Source: Flavobacterium petrolei (GTDB taxonomy: Bacteria > Bacteroidota > Bacteroidia > Flavobacteriales > Flavobacteriaceae). From it: a DNA stretch of 64,000 bases. Under the pieces are notes generated by a model. The model was not told where the DNA came from, did not search any database, and worked only from the letters and a program-made list of their open reading frames with translations. The position numbers and the translations under genes were made by a program. Shown piece after piece: positions 52,150-63,759 of the stretch; position 1 is the stretch's first letter, and each line of letters begins with the position of its first letter. The stretch covers positions 248,001 through 312,000 of the forward strand of contig NZ_QNVY02000004.1 in the NCBI RefSeq assembly GCF_003314435.2, written 5' to 3'.

Positions 52150-52219
52150 TACTACGAAAGCCATGGGGATAAAATCCAATAAAAGCTGCTGAATTTTATA
52201 AAAACATACTAAACAGTAC
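52150..52219 (+). repeat. 70-bp direct repeat, copy 1
   Basis: Begins TACTACGAAAGCCATGGGG and ends AAACAGTAC. About 62 of 70 bases match copy 2 (52391-52460), 241 bp away. A short frame from 52094 (MPESIKEQLSEKLRFLLFSY) runs into it and stops, so these look like duplicated 3' ends of a decayed gene. Confidence 0.75.
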
Positions 52220-52390
52220 TAATCTAAAAACAGAAATCATGGTTTCACTCATTTTTCATGAGAAGATCACTCAAATAATTGGAGCCTAAAAAGAGAATAT
52301 TTTAAATCGAATAAGAAATCATCATTTTATGGAGAATTATTTTCCAGTAAAACCAAGGCTTTAAGAATTTTAAATGTTAAAGTTTTTCAG

Positions 52391-52460
52391 TACTACGAAA
52401 GCCATTGGGATAAAATCCAACAAAAGCAACTGAATTTTGTAAAAGCATTTTAAACAGTAC
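52391..52460 (+). repeat. 70-bp direct repeat, copy 2
   Basis: Begins TACTACGAAAGCCATTGGG and ends AAACAGTAC. In one frame it reads YYESHWDKIQQKQLNFVKAF then stop, the same peptide end as in copy 1. No complete gene is present between 52094 and 52506. Confidence 0.75.
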
Positions 52461-52512
52461 CTCTATCTGGAAGAATTGCTACATACTGCGTATTGAACCT
52501 AAATTTTTGATT

Positions 52513-52821
52513 ATGAATATCGACAGAATAGAATTTATGGCTTGGATGGAGCGAATCATGGAGCGATTTGACATCCTTATGGAATTGGCAATTGGGACTA
52601 AAAATCAACATGCGATTATTGATGGAGAAGAGCTGTTGGACAATCAGGATATTTTACAAATACTGAAGATAAGCCCACGATCCTTGCAACGTTACCGCTC
52701 TTCCGGTAAGTTACCCTATTATACAATTAGTGGAAAAATTTATTATAAGCTCTCAGATGTGCACCAGTTCATCAGAGAAAGCTTTACCTCTCCCTTGTCC
52801 AAAGCAAAAGTCAACGGCTGA
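52513..52821 (+). CDS. Excisionase-type (HTH_17, MerR-like) DNA-binding protein
   Basis: About 102 residues from MNIDRIEF; an ATG two codons upstream is possible. The C-terminal half is an HTH_17 domain: NQDILQILKISPRSLQRYRS and GKLPYYTISGKIYYKLSDVH. Such proteins are frequent next to mobilisation and excision functions of Bacteroidota conjugative transposons. Confidence 0.85.
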   Translation: MNIDRIEFMAWMERIMERFDILMELAIGTKNQHAIIDGEELLDNQDILQILKISPRSLQRYRSSGKLPYYTISGKIYYKLSDVHQFIRESFTSPLSKAKVNG

Positions 52822-52904
52822 CAAATGATGTCAATTAAAGCCAACCAAAGAGAAACAGTGGCAGCTTCTTTACTTTCGGCATAGAAATAGAAAATATTCA
52901 GATT

Positions 52905-54359
52905 ATGAGCGAACAAACTTTAGATACACCAAAATCTCCCGAACAATTATCTGAGATATTATTGGTACTGGATAAAGAGAAAAAGAAAATTCAGGCTGTA
53001 AAGGGCATTGATAAAAATGGCAAGCTGGAAACCGTTGAACCTATAAAGAAAAACCAGAACCAGTTTATGCGGGTGGATAAGAATGGCGATTTATTTTCTA
53101 ACTTTTTTTCTAATTTTTTCAGCCAATTAAAGGATCCTACTCGTTTTTCCTTTTTCAAAGTTACTGAACCTGTCGCTATTGATATGGCAAATGAAATGCA
53201 AAAACAGATGGATAGACCAACTCCCGAAGTAGAACAGCTGATGAAGCAACACGAAGTGAAAGCAGAACCTGATAAAAATAATAATAAACAAGAAAATAGA
53301 AATAGTATGGAAACAACACAGACAACATCGGAAACAGGTGGATACCGTTACAAACCAGAACAGATTGACTGGGAAACAATGAACAATCTAGGATTGAATA
53401 AAGAAAAACTTGAAAAGATGAACCTCCTTGATCCTTTATTGAGAGGTTTTAAAACCAATGAGCTTGTACCAGTAAGCCTTAATCTCGGCACTGCCGTTAC
53501 TCGGATGGATGCACGACTGTCTTTACAACAAAATGATGAAGGAGCGGTTGTGGTTGCTATTCATGGTATCCGCAAAGAACCTAATCTGAATTTTGCTTTT
53601 TTCGGTCATGAGTTCAGTAAGGAAGATAAAGAGAACCTGCTCCAAACAGGCAATATGGGGCGTGTGGTCAATCTGATCAATCCTAAAACTAATGAGACCA
53701 TTCTCTCTATTGTCAGCGTGGATAGGCTGACTAATGAGCTTATTGCTCTGCGAACAGACAAAATCAAAATCCCTGATGAGATCAAAGGCGTGAAACTGGA
53801 TGATGTACAAAAGCAAACCCTTATGGAGGGTAAGCCGCTTCATATAGAGGGTATGACTTCCAAAAAAGGAACTTCGTTTGATGCAGAGGTACAATTCAAT
53901 GCCGACAAACGTTTTGTAGAGTTCTTGTTTGACAGGAATAATACCAATAAGCAGGTACAAGGTAATGAGAAAAAACAATCGCTGGAAACTCCGAAAACTT
54001 TTAGAGGTAAAGAACTGGATAATGAGCAGTATCAAAAGTTCAAAGACGGTCAGACTGTCTATGTTAGTGGATTGGTGGATAAGAAAGGTAAAGAATACAA
54101 TGGTTACATCACTTTCAACAAGGGGACAAACAAAACAGATTTTTCTTTTCAAAACCCGAACAAAATCAAAGAAGAGGCAAAACCTACCGAAGCTCATAAA
54201 ACACAGACGGCAGTCAATTCTGAAGGGAAAACTAATGAAGCGACCAAGAATATCAAAGAGCCTTTAAAATCAGGACAAAAAAATCCCGACAGCAAGGAAC
54301 AGCTGGAGGAACAAGAAGCAGCCAAAGCACCGGCCAAATCTAAAGGCATAAAAAGGTAA
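52905..54359 (+). CDS. DUF3945/DUF4099 protein of conjugative transposon
   Basis: 484 residues: N-terminal segment with LLVLDKEKKKIQAVKGIDKNG, a DUF4099-like part around 140-250 (IDWETMNNLGLNKEKLE) and two tandem DUF3945 repeats around 290-420 (LDDVQKQTLMEGKPLHIEGM and LDNEQYQKFKDGQTVYVSGL), followed by a charged low-complexity tail. Conserved in CTnDOT-like elements just upstream of topB; its role is not known. 21 bp separate it from topB. Confidence 0.88.
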   Translation: MSEQTLDTPKSPEQLSEILLVLDKEKKKIQAVKGIDKNGKLETVEPIKKNQNQFMRVDKNGDLFSNFFSNFFSQLKDPTRFSFFKVTEPVAIDMANEMQKQMDRPTPEVEQLMKQHEVKAEPDKNNNKQENRNSMETTQTTSETGGYRYKPEQIDWETMNNLGLNKEKLEKMNLLDPLLRGFKTNELVPVSLNLGTAVTRMDARLSLQQNDEGAVVVAIHGIRKEPNLNFAFFGHEFSKEDKENLLQTGNMGRVVNLINPKTNETILSIVSVDRLTNELIALRTDKIKIPDEIKGVKLDDVQKQTLMEGKPLHIEGMTSKKGTSFDAEVQFNADKRFVEFLFDRNNTNKQVQGNEKKQSLETPKTFRGKELDNEQYQKFKDGQTVYVSGLVDKKGKEYNGYITFNKGTNKTDFSFQNPNKIKEEAKPTEAHKTQTAVNSEGKTNEATKNIKEPLKSGQKNPDSKEQLEEQEAAKAPAKSKGIKR

Positions 54360-54380
54360 TTACTAAAAATGTATTGAATT

Positions 54381-56471
54381 ATGAAAGTAGTGATTGCAGA
54401 AAAACCAAGCGTAGCCCGTGAAATAGCAGCCCTGTTAGGAGCCACCGAAAAGAAAGATGGCTACCTAATGGGCAATGGCTATTATGTTACGTGGGCTTTT
54501 GGACATTTGGTAGGATTGGGTATGCCGGAAGATTACGGAATTTCAGGATTTCAGAAATCATACCTGCCGATACTTCCAAATCCTTTTTTATTGACCGTCC
54601 GAAAAGTCAAAAAAGACAAAATCTATGTAGCAGATACAGGAGCGTTAAAGCAGTTAAAGGTAATTGAACATGTTATCAACCTTAGTGAAGAGATTATTGT
54701 CGCAACCGATTCTGGGCGTGAGGGTGAACTGATATTCCGCTATATCTATGAATACCTCAAAAGCTACAAACCCTTTGAACGTCTTTGGATTAGTTCGCTG
54801 ACCGAAAAGGCAATCAAGCAGGGCTTTGACAACCTAAAACCTGGTAGCGATTTTGACGGATTATATCAGGCAGCGCAGGGCAGGAGCCGAGCTGATTGGC
54901 TTTTGGGCATAAATGCTTCTCAGGCATTAAGCATTGCCGCAGGCAACGGGATTTATTCGCTTGGAAGAGTTCAGACGCCTACACTTGCTTTGATATGCAG
55001 GCGTTATCTGGAAAATAGAAATTTTTCGGTACAGCAATACTGGCAAATACAGGTGTCCCATACAAAAGAGTTCATAGACTTTAAAAGCCTTTCCAAAAAC
55101 AAATGGCAAGATAAAAAGCTGGTGGAAAATATATTAAAGTCCATGGAAAGAAATGGCAATACAGTTACGGTCACCACTGTAGAAACCAAAAATGTGACGG
55201 AACAACCGCCTTTGCTGTTTGATCTGACTGGCTTACAAAAAGAAGCTAATAAAAAGTTGAATCTGACGGCTGAAGAAACCTTGAACATTGTCCAAAGCCT
55301 GTATGAAAAGAAATTTATTACTTACCCACGCACTGGGAGTAAGTATATTCCTGAAGATATGTGGGCAGAGATTCCAAATCTTATCAGGGCTTTGCAGGAA
55401 ATGGTAGCCTTCAAGCGAGCAATAACCAAAGTGAAATGGGGGCATTTCAATAAACGTATCGTAAACGACCTTCGTGTTACAGATCATCATGGTCTGCTGA
55501 TTACGGACAAAATCCCTTCGGCATTAAAGGCAAAGGAAAATGCCGTTTACAATATGATTGCCTTTCGACTACTTGAAGCAATTTCACAAGCCTGTACAAA
55601 AGAGATAACCGATATTACTTTACAGGCTTTGCATTATGATTTTGCCCTGAAAGGCTGCAAGATATTGGAACCAGGTTGGCGGTCCATCAAAGGCAGTTTT
55701 TCAGATAATGATACTGGACCTATGCAGGAATTACCCGAACTAAAAAAAGGTGATGAACTCAAAATCAAAGATGCTTCGGTTTTGGAAAAGAAAACCAGAC
55801 CACCTGTGCTTTATACTGAGGCCGGACTTTTATCAGCTATGGAAACGGCAGGAAAGGAGATTGAAAATGAAGAGGAGCGAAAAGCAATGCAAAACGTAGG
55901 TATTGGTACACCAGCCACAAGAGCCGCCATTATTGAAACCCTGTTTAGCCGTAACTATATCCAAAGGGAAAATAAATCCCTGATACCTACCGGTAAAGGA
56001 TTGCAAGTCTATGAACTGGTCAAAGACAAGAAAATTGCCGATTTAGCAATGACCGCAGAGTGGGAGCTGGCTTTGCAGAAAATTGAAAACAACGAAAGTA
56101 ATGCGGAAGCTTTTCAAAAAGAAATGGAAATCTATGCCACATCTATTACCAATGAATTGCTGCAAACGGCCATTGCACAAGAAAACACGCCTACCCTTGT
56201 TTGTCCTAAATGCAAAAAGGAGCAACTGATTATTAGGGATAAAATTGTTAAATGTCCTGATGAGGTCTGCAACTGGGTACAGTTCCGAAATGTATGTGGT
56301 GTGCATGTAAGCATAACTGATATAGAAAGTCTTGTCAATACTGGCAAAACTTCTCTTATAAGAGGAATGAAAAGTAAAGCTGGAAAGAAATTCGAGGCCT
56401 ATATTGTATTGAATGAAAAAGGGGAAAGCTCCTTTGAATTTGAAAAATCTAATTTATCAGGTAGAAACTAA
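54381..56471 (+). CDS. topB: DNA topoisomerase III
   Basis: 696 residues, type IA topoisomerase: TOPRIM domain [16 protein letters not shown] with ATDSGREGE (Asp110-Glu116), catalytic Tyr315 in [13 protein letters not shown], and a C-terminal zinc ribbon CPKC...CPDEVC. The common YPRTD has Gly at the last position, as is frequent in conjugative-element copies. It resolves single-stranded intermediates during element transfer or replication. Its 3' end abuts a decayed ORF6N gene. Confidence 0.96.
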   Translation: MKVVIAEKPSVAREIAALLGATEKKDGYLMGNGYYVTWAFGHLVGLGMPEDYGISGFQKSYLPILPNPFLLTVRKVKKDKIYVADTGALKQLKVIEHVINLSEEIIVATDSGREGELIFRYIYEYLKSYKPFERLWISSLTEKAIKQGFDNLKPGSDFDGLYQAAQGRSRADWLLGINASQALSIAAGNGIYSLGRVQTPTLALICRRYLENRNFSVQQYWQIQVSHTKEFIDFKSLSKNKWQDKKLVENILKSMERNGNTVTVTTVETKNVTEQPPLLFDLTGLQKEANKKLNLTAEETLNIVQSLYEKKFITYPRTGSKYIPEDMWAEIPNLIRALQEMVAFKRAITKVKWGHFNKRIVNDLRVTDHHGLLITDKIPSALKAKENAVYNMIAFRLLEAISQACTKEITDITLQALHYDFALKGCKILEPGWRSIKGSFSDNDTGPMQELPELKKGDELKIKDASVLEKKTRPPVLYTEAGLLSAMETAGKEIENEEERKAMQNVGIGTPATRAAIIETLFSRNYIQRENKSLIPTGKGLQVYELVKDKKIADLAMTAEWELALQKIENNESNAEAFQKEMEIYATSITNELLQTAIAQENTPTLVCPKCKKEQLIIRDKIVKCPDEVCNWVQFRNVCGVHVSITDIESLVNTGKTSLIRGMKSKAGKKFEAYIVLNEKGESSFEFEKSNLSGRN

Positions 56472-56829
56472 AGTCTTTAATCAGGCTGTAAAGCGGAATA
56501 TAGACCGCTTTCCTGAAAACTTCCGTTTCCAGTTGACCCAAGATGAATTTGATACTATAACCTTGAGGTCACAATTTGTGAACTCAAGTTTGAATTATGC
56601 GGGAAGGCGTTATCTGCCTTATGCTTTTACCGAACAAGGTATCGCTATGCTCTTATCTGTGCTCCGCAGCTATACTGCCGTAAAAGGATGACCACGACCG
56701 TTTTCTCATAATTATAATACCGAACTCTATCATATTGGAGTATCATTTAAAGATCTGGGTAAAAAATGGTTTGCCTTTTCAAGAATGGATATTGAGATTG
56801 GCAGAATGCTTCAAATTTTATCCGTTTAG
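56455..56829 (+). pseudogene. Decayed ORF6N-domain gene
   Basis: Starts inside the topB end with [29 protein letters not shown], then [20 protein letters not shown], a clear ORF6N (phage-type DNA-binding) domain lacking its N-terminus. After a stop at 56689 the sequence continues as YNTELYHIGVSFKDLGKKWF and AFSRMDIEIG, perhaps the rest of the same gene in another frame. It has no start of its own and is likely non-functional. Confidence 0.75.
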
Positions 56830-56852
56830 CAAAATTATAAACAAAATATAGT

Positions 56853-57290
56853 ATGGATACACAACAAAAAGAACTGTCGTATTTTAGATTACGACTACAA
56901 GAATTATTAAACACCAGCTTTCCAGAAAAGGCTCATGACGAAAAATTTATAAACCAGCGTTCCTCTTGGGCTACCAATGCCTATGAAGGTGCTTTTCAAT
57001 CGGGAAATGATATTGAAAAATGTAACGAAATCGCCAATTATATTCTATTTGACGGTTTACATTTTTCTAAGTTCGATACCGTGTTTCAGGTGGTTTGTAA
57101 TGAGTTCGACACCATAATGGCAGATGAAGAATTGCGACCATTTACTTTAAAAATGTTCCGTGTTTGTGAACCTATTTTCTCCAACTATGAACTAACTGAT
57201 GACTTCGCTTATGGTTATGAGTATGACCAGCTCTACACCGAAATAACCGGAACCATCGCAATATGGATAGCGGAAAATGGGCTTCAGTAA
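56853..57290 (+). CDS. DUF1896 protein of conjugative transposon
   Basis: 145 residues, predicted soluble and helical, with the family pattern [30 protein letters not shown] and [13 protein letters not shown]. Typical of CTnDOT-like elements between topB and the large methylase/helicase. Overlaps the next gene by 14 bp. Role unknown. Confidence 0.88.
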   Translation: MDTQQKELSYFRLRLQELLNTSFPEKAHDEKFINQRSSWATNAYEGAFQSGNDIEKCNEIANYILFDGLHFSKFDTVFQVVCNEFDTIMADEELRPFTLKMFRVCEPIFSNYELTDDFAYGYEYDQLYTEITGTIAIWIAENGLQ

Positions 57291-60200
57291 AAAGCAACAT
57301 CTCCAACAGAACATTGATGCCTTACGAATTGCTTTCAAAATTGAAAAGGAGAACCGACAAGCTACCATAGGCGAAAGACTGCTAATGATGCAATACAGCG
57401 GATTTGGCGGTCTTAAATTCGTTTTGAACCCCATAGAAAATGAAATAGACATCAATAATTGGCGAAAAACTGAACACGATTTATTTCCACTTACACAGGA
57501 GCTCCACCAACTATTAAAAGAAAATTCCGAAGACGAAAAGCAATACCGCAGGTATGTGGACAGTATGAAAAGTTCGGTGCTGACGGCTTTTTATACACCG
57601 CCACAGGTTATAGATGCAATTTCTTCAACATTGAGTGATAGCGGTTTGAACATTCAAAAATTCCTTGAACCTTCCGCAGGTATCGGCTCTTTCATACAAT
57701 CCTTTTCCGAAAACCAGCAACCCAATGTAACTGCTTATGAAAAGGATTTGCTTACTGGAAAGATTTTAAAACAGCTTTATCCCGAAAGCAATATCCGTAT
57801 AAGTGGTTTTGAGGAAATACCCGAAAAGGAACAAAACACTTATGATGTAATTGCAAGTAATATCCCTTTTGGCGATACTTCCATATTTGACCTTTCGTAT
57901 TCCCGAAGTAAGGACGAAGCAAAAATACAGGCATCCCGAAGCATCCACAATTATTTTTTTTTAAAAGGAACGGATATGCTCCGTGACGGTGGCTTGTTGG
58001 CATTTGTTACCTCGCAGGGTATTCTAAATAGCCCAAAAAACGAACCGATACGCAGGGCGTTGATGCAGAATAGTAATCTGGTTTCGGTTGTTAGATTGCC
58101 AAATAATCTGTTCACTGAATATGCAGGTACAGAAGTTGGAAGCGACCTGATTATCCTACAAAAAAATACGGCAAAACAAAGTCTGATCGAAGTGGAAGAA
58201 CTGTTTTGCCAAAGTAATACAACAGAATATAATACACCAAACAATGCTTTTTTTCAGGATAGCACAAGAATTGTTCATACAGATAGAAAATTAGACACCG
58301 ACCCTTATGGAAAATCAGCCTTAATTTATACGCATAAAGATGGCGTTACTGGAATTGCCAAAGACCTTAAAAAAATGCTTTCAGAAGATTTTGAAAATCA
58401 TCTGAATTTGAGTTTATACAAAGGCGAGCCGAACATACAAATTCCAATTACAACAACTGTTACAGCTCCCATTGTAGAGCCTATAACGATTAAACCAACA
58501 CCTGTAACCATTCAGGAAAATCCAAATGAATTAAAACAATTAAGCATTTTCGACTTGTTTGAAAATGTGGACGAACCAGTAGCGGTTATTGCTCCACCAA
58601 AAAAAGGTACTCAAACTCAAAGGCAAACTTCCACGAAGCGAAGAGCCAATATTGTTCGCCAAGCAGACTTGTTCAGTTCGGCGATACAACCACCTTATAT
58701 CCCTCCAATTTCAAATGGAAATACCAATGGAAATACTTCAACTGTCAGCAAAAAAGAGGAAGTTATCGGCGACCTGTTTTCGGGCTTAAACGGAAATGGT
58801 CAGGCTCAAAAGCAAACCGTTGTCAGTACCATTCCCGAACCTGCTCTATACAGCAAAGGATTACAATCATTTCATCGAAGTGATTGTCTTGTTATAGATA
58901 ATGGTTGGGTTGGTCATTTGCAAGATGTTGATAAAAATGGAGCAACGGCAATGTTCCATCCCTTGCAATTACCATCATTCCAGAAAGTAAGAGCCGAAGC
59001 CTACATTTCAGTAAGAGATAGCTATCTCGATTTGTATCAAAAGGAAGCCGAAAAGCAAAACGAACATACAGTAGAAAGGGAAACGCTGAATAATTTGTAT
59101 GATGTTTTTGTAAAAAGATATGGCAATTTGAACAGTGCCGAAAATATCAAATTGATTAAAACAGACAGTGCAGGGAAAGAAATTCCTTATCTGGAACGTG
59201 TAGTTGGTGGTGTGGTGCATAAGGCGGATATATTCAGTCGTCCCGTTACTTTTTCTACTACCATTTTAGCAACAGACAATCCCGATGAGGCTTTAGCATC
59301 ATCACTGAACAAATACGGCAAGGTGGATTTGTATTATATGTCCGAAATCAGCAGTATGCCTGCCGATGCTTTGAAAGAAGCCCTACACGGTCGTATTTTC
59401 TATAATCCTTTACAAAAGGAATATGAAATAGCCGAACGATGGATTGCTGGAAATATAGTAGAGAAATCTGAAGAGGTCAAAGCCTATCTTGAAAGTAGTC
59501 CCGATGATGCAGAAGCCAAAGTAAGTCTTACGGTTTTGGAAGAAGCCAAACCAAGACGCATTGAGTTTGAAGAACTGGATTTCAATCTCGGCGAACGCTG
59601 GATACCCACAGGGATTTATGCCCGTTTTGCTTCGCATTTGTTCGATACGGAAGTCAATATCCATTATTCCGAAAGTTCGGATGATTTTTCGGTAAAGTGC
59701 AATCAAAAGAATGTGCATATATGGGATAAATATGCCGTAAAATCAGAGAGTAGAACCTTTGATGGGATTGCTTTGCTTAAACACGCACTCGTAAACACCA
59801 CACCAGACATTACTAAAAAAATCAAGGTTGGTGACCAAGAAGTCAAGGTCAGGGATATGGAAGCCGTACAGATGGCGAACACCAAGATTGACGAAATCCG
59901 CACCGCCTTTACCGATTGGCTTCACGCTCAAAACGATGAATTTAAAAATAGGTTGACTGACCAGTATAACAACACATTCAACTGTTTTGTACGACCGAAT
60001 TATGATGGAAGCCATCAGGAATTTCCGGGTTTGGATAGAAAATCATTAGGTATTGAAGACTTGTATTCGAGCCAGAAAGATACTGTTTGGATGATAAAGC
60101 TGAACAACGGTGCTATTTGCGACCACGAAGTTGGCGCTGGGAAAACATTGGTAATGTGTACGGCTTCACAAGAAATGAAGCGTTTAGGTCTGGCACACAA

Positions 60201-62673
60201 ACCGATGATTATCGGGTTAAAAAGTAACGTTCACGAAATTGCAGAAGCTTACAGATCCGCCTATCCACACGCAAAAATTCTCTATCCTGGCAAAGAAGAT
60301 TTTACGCCCAAAAAACGCTTGCGGATTTTCGGGGATATTAAAAACAACGATTGGGATTGTGTGATATTAACCCACGACCAGTTTGGCATGATACCGCAAT
60401 CGCCCAAAATGCAAAAGGAAATTCTCGAAATTGAATTAGACAGTGTAGAGCGAAATCTCGATGCTCTAAAATCAGAAGGCAGTGAAGTTACACGAGGGAT
60501 GCTTGCGGGTGCTATCAAACGGAAAGAAAATCTTGAGGTAAAACTGAAAACCCTGCAACACGATATTGATAACAGAAAGGATGATGTAGTAGACTTCAAA
60601 ATGATGGGCATCGACCATTTGTTTGTGGACGAAAGCCATCAATTCAAAAATTTGATGTTCAACACACGCCACACAAGGGTTGCAGGATTGGGAAATGTAG
60701 ATGGAAGCCAAAAAGCAATGAACCTGCTTTTTGCAATTCGAACCATTCAAGACAAAATACAAGCGGATATGGGTGCGACTTTCCTTTCCGGAACAACAAT
60801 CAGTAATTCACTTACGGAATTGTACCTTTTGTTCAAATACCTGAGACCAAGAGCGTTGGAAAAGCAAGGAATTAACTGTTTCGATGCTTGGTCTGCTATT
60901 TATTCAAGAAAAACTACGGATTATGAATTCTCGGTTGCCAACAATATTGTAGCAAAAGAACGTTTCCGATACTTTATTAAAGTGCCAGAATTGGCACAAT
61001 TCTACTCTGAAATTACAGATTACAGAACGGCAAAAGATATTGGCATTGACCGCCCTGAAAAGAACGAAATACTGTATAACATTCCACCAACACCCGACCA
61101 GACAGCATTTATCCAAAATCTGATGGATTTTGCAAAATCGGGTAATGCGACTTTGCTGGGAAGAGCACCTTTATCGCAACGAGAAGAAAAAGCAAAAATG
61201 CTTATCGCTACCGACTATGCCCGAAAAATGTCTTTAGATATGCGAATGGTTGGCGGTAGATATGATGACCATCCCGACAATAAAGCATCCCATTGTGCGA
61301 CAAACATTGCGAAATATTACAACAAATTCAATGCACAGAAAGGTACACAGTTTATCTTTTCCGACCTCGGCACCTACAAGCCTAGCGAATGGAATGTATA
61401 TTCTGAAATAAAACGCAAACTTGTGGAAAATCACGGTATTCCGGCACACGAAGTCCGTTTTATACAGGAAGCCAAAAACGATAACCAGCGTAAAGGACTT
61501 ATCAAGGATATGAACGAGGGTAAAATTCGTGTGATTTTCGGTTCTACAAGTATGCTTGGAACTGGCGTGAATGCACAGAAAAAAGCCGTTGCAGTTCATC
61601 ATTTAGATACGCCTTGGCGACCAAGCGACCTTACCCAAAGGGATGGAAGAGCAATACGAAAGGGTAATGAAATTGCTAAGCATTTCGCAAACAATAAAGT
61701 GGATGTAATTATTTATGCTACAGAAAAATCGTTGGATAGCTATAAGTTCAATCTCTTGTACAACAAGCAACTTTTTATAGACCAGCTTAAAACTAATAAC
61801 CTCGGCAAACGTACCATTGATGAAGGAAGTATGGACGAAAAATCGGGAATGAATTTCTCGGAATATGTGGCTATCCTTTCAGGAAATACAGACTTGTTGG
61901 ATAAAGCCAAATTAGAAAAACAGATTGCCGGATTGGAAAGCGAAAAACAGGCTTTCAACCGTTCAAAGTATAGTGCGAAGTACAAATTGGAAGACTATAC
62001 GGCTGAATTGGACAAAGCCCAATCCCGATATGACCGTATGAGCCTAGATTGGAATAATCTGCAAGAACGTATCCAAAAACGTTCTGACGGTATTATTACC
62101 AATCCTGTTCAGTTGGACGGTTTACCGCCCAATGCGGATATAAAACAAATCGGTGCAAAACTCAACCAGCTTGCGGATAAAGCCCGTACAGGTGGTGATT
62201 ACGAGGAAATCGGAAGTCTTTATGGTTTTCAGCTTTTGGTAAAAACGGAAATGTCACAAAAAGACGGTGTGGATATTCGTGTAAATCGTTTTTTGATGCA
62301 AGGCGAGGGAAATATCAAATATACCTACAACAATGGTCTAATCGCTAAAGATGAAAAGCTAGCTGCTATGAACTTCCTTAACGCACTGGAAAAATTGCCT
62401 GGATATATTGAGCAGGAGCAAAAGAAAATTACGGAAATACAAAAAGACCTACCTATTCTTCAGGAGGTCATAAATGGTACGTGGTCTAAGGAAAGCCGAT
62501 TGAGCGAACTCAAAACCGAACTGGCCGCCGTTGAACGAAAGATACAGTTATCAATTACGCAGGAAACTAAAGAGGAACCTGCGGAACAAACCGAAAAACA
62601 AAAGCAAACGCCAAGCATTTCGGAGAATATTGTACGGATAAAAGGTGTTCATTTACCACGTGGAGTATTGTAA
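57277..62673 (+). CDS. Large N6-adenine methylase/SNF2-type helicase fusion of the conjugative element
   Basis: 1798 residues. The N-terminal methylase has SAM motif [11 protein letters not shown] (about 129-139) and catalytic SNIPFGD (about 194-200). A long Pro/Gln/Asn-rich linker (about 385-520) follows. The C-terminal helicase has Walker [11 protein letters not shown] (about 949-958), Walker B FVDESHQ (about 1117) and motif [13 protein letters not shown]. Such proteins are carried by CTnDOT-type elements and may protect the element from host restriction or help remodel DNA during transfer; neither is proven for this family. Confidence 0.92.
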   Translation: MGFSKKQHLQQNIDALRIAFKIEKENRQATIGERLLMMQYSGFGGLKFVLNPIENEIDINNWRKTEHDLFPLTQELHQLLKENSEDEKQYRRYVDSMKSSVLTAFYTPPQVIDAISSTLSDSGLNIQKFLEPSAGIGSFIQSFSENQQPNVTAYEKDLLTGKILKQLYPESNIRISGFEEIPEKEQNTYDVIASNIPFGDTSIFDLSYSRSKDEAKIQASRSIHNYFFLKGTDMLRDGGLLAFVTSQGILNSPKNEPIRRALMQNSNLVSVVRLPNNLFTEYAGTEVGSDLIILQKNTAKQSLIEVEELFCQSNTTEYNTPNNAFFQDSTRIVHTDRKLDTDPYGKSALIYTHKDGVTGIAKDLKKMLSEDFENHLNLSLYKGEPNIQIPITTTVTAPIVEPITIKPTPVTIQENPNELKQLSIFDLFENVDEPVAVIAPPKKGTQTQRQTSTKRRANIVRQADLFSSAIQPPYIPPISNGNTNGNTSTVSKKEEVIGDLFSGLNGNGQAQKQTVVSTIPEPALYSKGLQSFHRSDCLVIDNGWVGHLQDVDKNGATAMFHPLQLPSFQKVRAEAYISVRDSYLDLYQKEAEKQNEHTVERETLNNLYDVFVKRYGNLNSAENIKLIKTDSAGKEIPYLERVVGGVVHKADIFSRPVTFSTTILATDNPDEALASSLNKYGKVDLYYMSEISSMPADALKEALHGRIFYNPLQKEYEIAERWIAGNIVEKSEEVKAYLESSPDDAEAKVSLTVLEEAKPRRIEFEELDFNLGERWIPTGIYARFASHLFDTEVNIHYSESSDDFSVKCNQKNVHIWDKYAVKSESRTFDGIALLKHALVNTTPDITKKIKVGDQEVKVRDMEAVQMANTKIDEIRTAFTDWLHAQNDEFKNRLTDQYNNTFNCFVRPNYDGSHQEFPGLDRKSLGIEDLYSSQKDTVWMIKLNNGAICDHEVGAGKTLVMCTASQEMKRLGLAHKPMIIGLKSNVHEIAEAYRSAYPHAKILYPGKEDFTPKKRLRIFGDIKNNDWDCVILTHDQFGMIPQSPKMQKEILEIELDSVERNLDALKSEGSEVTRGMLAGAIKRKENLEVKLKTLQHDIDNRKDDVVDFKMMGIDHLFVDESHQFKNLMFNTRHTRVAGLGNVDGSQKAMNLLFAIRTIQDKIQADMGATFLSGTTISNSLTELYLLFKYLRPRALEKQGINCFDAWSAIYSRKTTDYEFSVANNIVAKERFRYFIKVPELAQFYSEITDYRTAKDIGIDRPEKNEILYNIPPTPDQTAFIQNLMDFAKSGNATLLGRAPLSQREEKAKMLIATDYARKMSLDMRMVGGRYDDHPDNKASHCATNIAKYYNKFNAQKGTQFIFSDLGTYKPSEWNVYSEIKRKLVENHGIPAHEVRFIQEAKNDNQRKGLIKDMNEGKIRVIFGSTSMLGTGVNAQKKAVAVHHLDTPWRPSDLTQRDGRAIRKGNEIAKHFANNKVDVIIYATEKSLDSYKFNLLYNKQLFIDQLKTNNLGKRTIDEGSMDEKSGMNFSEYVAILSGNTDLLDKAKLEKQIAGLESEKQAFNRSKYSAKYKLEDYTAELDKAQSRYDRMSLDWNNLQERIQKRSDGIITNPVQLDGLPPNADIKQIGAKLNQLADKARTGGDYEEIGSLYGFQLLVKTEMSQKDGVDIRVNRFLMQGEGNIKYTYNNGLIAKDEKLAAMNFLNALEKLPGYIEQEQKKITEIQKDLPILQEVINGTWSKESRLSELKTELAAVERKIQLSITQETKEEPAEQTEKQKQTPSISENIVRIKGVHLPRGVL

Positions 62674-62689
62674 TATGCAAAAGAATTTG

Positions 62690-63517
62690 CTACATTTCGT
62701 CCTGTTCGTCCATTTTTCTAATCAAAGCATCCCGTAAGCTGTCAAGGAATTTGGTGCTGTTTATTTTTCGGGATTTAAGTTCCATAAATGTATGATAAAA
62801 GTCGCCTAAATCAAGATTAAAAGTACGTTCAAATGTTTTGGCAATAACCTTAATATCTGCATTTCCATTGTCAAACACACCTTGCGAATACAGTGCATAA
62901 ATCAATTCTATCATTGCTGTTTTGCTCCCTGTCCAATTTAATTTCGGCAGGTCTGTTGATTTATCTCTATACGCCGTGTTGTGAAGCTGGTCTTCAAGAT
63001 AGACTTGTATCAGGTCGTTGGCAATAATTTTTGCAACTTTGTAATCGTGTGAAGTAGAAAAACTATGGTCTGCTTCAAAATAAAATGTGTCTAAACTTAG
63101 CTTAATATCGTACTTGCCCCGAACAAACAGCTTATCATCAATAAATGAGTTATTCGTCCGGTAGTATTTATAAAATTCAAGGTTGTTGTCAAAATACCTT
63201 TTAAGTTTTCTCAATTCATCATTAAGGTATTTTTTAATAGGTTTTGAACCGTAAGGCTTTTTTGTTTCGATTTTATAAATGGCATTATAATAAATTAGTT
63301 TTGAAACGATAGTAGGTTTTTGATATTTAAAAAAATGGATTTCTTCCCCAATATTCTTAAATCCTCTGTTTAGAACATATTTCTTTACTTCCGACAAGTA
63401 TTTTAGAATGATATCTATAACGGCTTCTATCCGTTGTATAGAGTGATCGGTTTCAATCTCCAAATCGTTGATTTCTGTTTCCAGCTTGTGTAGTGTTTCT
63501 GTATAAAATTTGTTCAT
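62690..63517 (-). CDS. rteC: RteC-family regulator, copy 2 (inverted)
   Basis: 275 residues with the RteC pattern: EEIHFFKYQKPTIVSKLIYY and KLNWTGSKTAMIELIYALY, followed by LDLGDFYHTFMELKSRK. Related to copy 1 at 51195 but clearly divergent, and on the other strand, ending 16 bp past the methylase/helicase gene. Either the element has two regulators, or two elements have met here. Confidence 0.9.
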   Translation of the reverse strand: MNKFYTETLHKLETEINDLEIETDHSIQRIEAVIDIILKYLSEVKKYVLNRGFKNIGEEIHFFKYQKPTIVSKLIYYNAIYKIETKKPYGSKPIKKYLNDELRKLKRYFDNNLEFYKYYRTNNSFIDDKLFVRGKYDIKLSLDTFYFEADHSFSTSHDYKVAKIIANDLIQVYLEDQLHNTAYRDKSTDLPKLNWTGSKTAMIELIYALYSQGVFDNGNADIKVIAKTFERTFNLDLGDFYHTFMELKSRKINSTKFLDSLRDALIRKMDEQDEM

Positions 63518-63663
63518 CTGGCTATTTTGAAGTCTATATTTGAGTTAGTGAAAAAAAATAAACTGTGTAATTTGTAGGCTATATCACATCTAATGATTTT
63601 TTTTGAAATTATTATAGAGCCTATTTGCAATAGCTTAGCTTCTTCCATAATCGGTTAAAAGAT

Positions 63664-63696
63664 TTCAGGAATGTTTATTAGAACAATTCCTGAACA
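63664..63696. terminator. Terminator hairpin between the CDF transporter and rteC copy 2
   Basis: TTCAGGAATGTT / AACAATTCCTGAA stem; the T-run is strongest on the plus strand (CTCTTTTTTTATTT), weaker on the minus strand, so it may act both ways. Confidence 0.5.
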
Positions 63697-63759
63697 CTCT
63701 TTTTTTATTTCTATTATCTCCTATTCTTCTAAGATAAAGGCAACTATAGATATAGGGAT

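Noticed and set aside
53523-54197. Long minus-strand frame of 224 codons opposite the DUF3945 gene
   Set aside because: It lies wholly antisense to a well-supported conjugative-element gene and gives a hydrophobic product without a known domain; it is a shadow of that gene's codon use.
51195-63517. Complete conjugative transposon
   Set aside because: No integrase, relaxase, coupling protein or tra genes were found and no attachment sites could be paired inside the window, so only a partial element is claimed.
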